From assembly GCF_001577835.2 (NCBI RefSeq), contig NC_029516.1, positions 105,915,700-105,979,699 of the forward strand: a DNA stretch of 64,000 bases, in the 5' to 3' direction. This document shows, piece by piece, positions 60,155 to 64,000 of this stretch. The notes beneath the pieces are model-generated. The model saw only the letters and a list, made by a program, of their open reading frames with translations, searched no databases and had not been told where the DNA came from. Source of the DNA: Coturnix japonica (Eukaryota; Chordata; Aves; Galliformes; Phasianidae). Positions within the stretch are counted from its first letter, which is position 1, and each line of letters opens with the position of its first letter. Both the position numbers and the translations under genes were made by a program.

Positions 60155-63066
60155 GTTGCAAAATAATTACATCCCTCATAAGTACACCTTCCCTTTGATT
60201 AGGTCGAGAGTATCAAGATAAAGCTAATGTACATCCTTTTTGTAAGTGAAAATTCAGCTATTCCCCATTGCTGCTTAAGGACCGGCATATCTCGAGTCGT
60301 TTCTTTCCCGTAATAGAAAAGCACAGCTTTAGTTGGTACGCCACATTTACAAAGCAAAACACGCACACACGATAAAACCAAACCCAGACACATAGTTCTA
60401 TTTTCTTATGCCCTTATTTCTTCAGACTAAAATTTTAGGTATTCTCTTCAACAGAACTCACGAGGAGTTTCTCAGTGCTATAGTAATTAGGAATCAAGAG
60501 CTTTGCCCTTACTGGACATAGATGGCATTTAATAACTACTGCAACTGCTCTCTCCCCCTCTGTTCTCTCATGCTCTCAATTACAGTAAGTGGTGATCTCA
60601 AATGAAAGGTGACCTATACATGGGAAATCCACCTGTATCTGCAGCTCTCCTTTCCCTAATACTCCACAGCTCCGTATCCCGCAGTCAGCGCCAGCTTTGC
60701 ACCCAGCAGCAGCCCAGCAAGGAATTTACACAGCGCCACACACACACTCAAGTTCTAAAATAAAGGTGCAAGGATTCAAAGAAGCATTATGTAGATTTCT
60801 CAGTAGCTTCTAATAACCCCAGCAACAAAGTAACGTGTGACAGTTGTGAGCGTGGCTCCAAAGCCAGAGGTAAGGTACTTAAAACACACAAGTCAAGCCT
60901 GAAAAATGTATCACCTGTGAAGATGGGCCTTCTCCACCTTGGTTTAGAAAACAACTTAAAATAAGGTGGCTCTAGACTTCAACTCGCACAAGCCGTTACG
61001 CACTGAACTGTTTTACTGGTGTTCAAAGGTCCATCTTGTGCTGCTGTATACGAGACAGTCTAGACTAAATTATCAGCTTACATGAGAATGGGGGTATCTA
61101 AAATGCAGCAGTCAACACTGCTTGATTGTTAGGCTTGTGACCAATGAGCCTGAAGGTCACAAAATATTGCTGAAATTAAACTACTGAAACTTTTGTATTA
61201 TTTTAACATAGATGTTGCCCATAGAACAGCATCTTAATTCTTCCTTTCAGCCTGTCCTGCACCAGCTCTCTATGCATGTGCACACTGAGAACGTGGGAGA
61301 AATTCCTTCCTGAATCAACACACTACAAGGTACTGCCATCCCCTCATTCCAACAGGCCCCATTTGTTGGCTAGACACGGCATCCTTCAGGTTAACACGTG
61401 TTTTCAAACAGCTGCAGAAGGTGTAGTTTCTAGGATACGATATGCCTGACTTAGATTCAGTTCCAGTCTGAAAACACATCATCTGAAAGGCAAGAAGGTC
61501 TCTACTAAATGTCTCTGGAAACACAGACACTGTCAAGTGAAAATAAAATCAAGATAGCATTTTACAGCCTCTGGTTAAAGATGTCTCTTGAACAAAGGGA
61601 ACTAAAGCATTTGTACAGCAGAAGGAAACTTCAATGCTAGAGCACCAAGTAAGGGAAAACTACTGACTGCCATGAAAAGCTGTGTGCTCAAATGATTGTA
61701 TGTTCTACAAGTGTAACTACCGTTGTTTCTAAAACGCATCCCTTAACAATTACAGGTAATACATGAATCTGACTGGGACAAATTTTCATCGTTGATTCTA
61801 ATGACCCTTTCTTAGCCCACGCAGATCAGGATGATTCTCCTCTCATTTTATTTTGCCTATTGAAATTATCTGAGGAAAAAAAAAAACAACAAAAAAAGGA
61901 GAAAAGACAACAGAACATTGGAGCTACTGGGTTGGCAGCTGTAATAAATGCAGTTGAAGCCTACTTGCTCTGGGCTTACTAGTGGACATCATGTTTTGCT
62001 TTATCTTCAATGCTGCCTTCTTTCTATAATGCCAACATCCATTGAACAAATCCTCTGCAGCTGAAACAAATGTCACAGAATAGAGCTAAAATATGACCAA
62101 TGGATTATAAGCACAAACAATATAGAAATGTCCTCTGTCAGAAAGTATTTAGCAGTGATTCCTGAGTCCAGAAATTAGACGGGGAAAGAAATAAAAGGGA
62201 GGAGGTGGGGATGAAAGACAGTGAAATATGGAACAAGTTATCTTTCCTCCTCTCCGTTGTATCATCTATGTATATATAGTATGGTGAGAGATCCACTGTT
62301 TGAGTTTTGAATACTATAAACAGCATCCCGGTATTCATAACATGACACGCAGCGTCAAAAACATGGAAAAGTGGAAAAAAAACATAGGCAAAGAGAAATA
62401 CATGTATCCAAGTATTACATTCAATAGCTGTTTAACAGTCGGGCTTTTTTTAGAGCTGTCCAACGATACTGATTAATCCAGGTGAACTGTTTAACCAGAC
62501 TTAATTGTTAAAATGATTAATAATATCTAAGTAAAACGAGGCATGTATACATTAAAGAAAACAGCACAGAAACGTGCTGCTCACAAACTGTTTACAAAAA
62601 CATACAAAATGTTGGATGGCACAAAGTATATAGTGCTAATATAAACAGATAGTTTAAGCTAAGTGCTTAACACAAACTGTCCGTCTCTACCTGTAACAAA
62701 GAATATTTCAGGGGACAAAAATATTCCTTATAAAAATAATGCTATGTGGTGCAGAGTGCTTTATTCAGTGTATTTTTGACAGAGGTGGCGTTTGTAATTC
62801 TTCTGGTTTATTCAATTGTGGACATGATTGTTTTCATTGCGTTTCCACTTTTCACTCCGTTTGAAGCTCCAGTAAGATCAGTAACTTGCCATCAACAGTT
62901 CAAAGCGAGAATAGATGAAAGCAGTAGCAGCAGCAGGAGCAGCAGCATTATAGGTACCAGCTGGGACAGAGTGTGCTTGCAGGTATCTGTGAGATATGTG
63001 CTACCTGTCGCCATGATTTGTGCTATCATCTTATACCGTGGTACCAAATATCTGGTTGAGGTCACT

Positions 63067-63255
<189 letters not shown>

Positions 63256-63424
63256 TCACACAACATTAAGTGTCAGAGACAGCCAATAAGTTTTAAATTC
63301 TAGCCTTATTTTCACCTATAAAACAGAAACACACCACTGCGTTACTCAAATAACAGCAGTGCTATGTGTGAGTTTCGTAGTGCAATAGATAATTTTGAGA
63401 TTAATCTGAAGCTGTGATATCCTC

Positions 63425-63593
63425 ATAGTCTCACAGTCTCGTGCGGGTTGGAAGGGACCTTAGAGATCATCGAGTCCAACCCCCGGGATTTGAGCCTCTG
63501 TGTAGCAGAGCGGCACTTCTACCACTTGCGCCACAGGGGATTCAAACCTGGGCCTCTGGTGTTGCAACGTGGCATTCCTACCACTGCGCCACC
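63425..63593 (-). repeat. Dimeric tRNA-like SINE with CR1 tail, copy B
   Basis: The more complete copy. The minus strand begins GGTGGCGCAGTGGTAGG with an A-box-like TGGCGCAGTGG (63591-63581), then a degenerate B box GGTTTGAATCC, then the second tRNA-like unit with A-box-like TGGCGCAAGTGG (63533-63522). The CR1 3' end follows and finishes in two 8-base tail units (GACTGTGA, GACTATGA), as CR1 elements do. It lies in the last intron of RPS6KA3, sense to the gene. Confidence 0.75.
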
Positions 63594-64000
63594 TGAATGT
63601 ATAAGAAATACAGGAACACTAAATTTTCTCCATTCTTATTGAGATAGTTAAGGAATTAAATCCCATCAGTGGGCTGTCCCTGCTTGTAATTTCTATAACC
63701 ATTTTATTTTTCAGAAAGGTATTTAGAAGTCACCCACATTACTTAGCACACAATTTTACTGGCTTTTAAGAACTCAAAGTTGTGAGCTGCGAGATCAGAA
63801 CTTGCTCCCCTTTCTACTCATCATTTTGGATGCCAGAAATTCCTAGTATCTTATGCATGGGGAATGTTAGTTATATTTTTCAGATTCTCTTATGTTGTTT
63901 AAAATATATATATATAAATTAAAAAAAGTAGGACTGAAGGTACAATGGAATAAATAGGAGTAGAATTAAACTTCTGGTTACCTACAGCTCCTTCAAAGTG

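Larger units (their letters stand above)
59690..63066 (-). other. RPS6KA3: RPS6KA3 3' untranslated region
   Basis: About 3.4 kb follow the RSK2 stop on the minus strand with no splice signal I could see and no CR1 insertion, unlike the flanking DNA. An AATAAA hexamer on the minus strand (59711-59706) sits where the repeat-free block ends, so I place the poly(A) site near 59690. RSK2 is known for a multi-kilobase 3'UTR. The region contains a strongly G-rich tract in mRNA sense (60153-60123) and a short interrupted CAG/AGC run at about 62930-62950. The exact end is inferred. Confidence 0.7.

Overview
This is vertebrate nuclear DNA, and the repeats point to a bird, most likely a galliform close to chicken. 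CR1 LINE fragments with the avian 8-base tail (ATTCTGTG or ATTCTATG units) are scattered throughout. I see no Alu, B1 or L1. The genes have short exons with consensus splice sites in long AT-rich introns. Three transcription units, all on the minus strand, can be supported: the 3' end of RPS6KA3 (right edge), the whole of EIF1AX (about 51.0-58.8 kb), and a probable first exon of MAP7D2 in a CpG island at about 30.6 kb. From memory this order and orientation matches human Xp22.12, so the window looks like conserved RPS6KA3-EIF1AX-MAP7D2 synteny. The chicken counterpart should lie on chromosome 1.

Layout. 1-30.5 kb: probable first intron of MAP7D2, with many CR1 pieces, one tRNA-derived SINE-like element and some palindromes, but no exon I could recognise. 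30.3-30.9 kb: CpG island with the candidate MAP7D2 start codon and 5' splice site. 31-49 kb: intergenic, with two long decayed CR1 copies (38.0-39.8 and 40.8-42.1 kb) and a partly garbled younger CR1 (44.6-45.7 kb). 51.0-58.7 kb: EIF1AX, seven coding exons rebuilt base by base into a 144-residue protein; exon 7 supplies one codon and the stop. 58.4-59.0 kb: EIF1AX CpG-island promoter. 59.1-59.6 kb: two CR1 copies facing tail to tail in the gap between genes that is under 1 kb. 59.7-63.07 kb: RPS6KA3 3'UTR, with a G-rich tract in the mRNA. 63.07-63.19 kb: last RPS6KA3 coding exon, 40 codons. 63.2-64 kb: RPS6KA3 last intron, with a second copy of the SINE-like element.

The genes are housekeeping or signalling genes and not an operon-like system: eIF1A in translation initiation, RSK2 kinase downstream of ERK, and a MAP7-family microtubule protein. 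The most novel-looking item is the repeat present at 29.4 and 63.5 kb. It is two head-to-tail tRNA-like units joined to a CR1 3' tail, which looks like a dimeric SINE mobilised by CR1; I do not recognise it as a named family. I saw no endogenous retrovirus or LTR element, no CRISPR array and no intact transposon.
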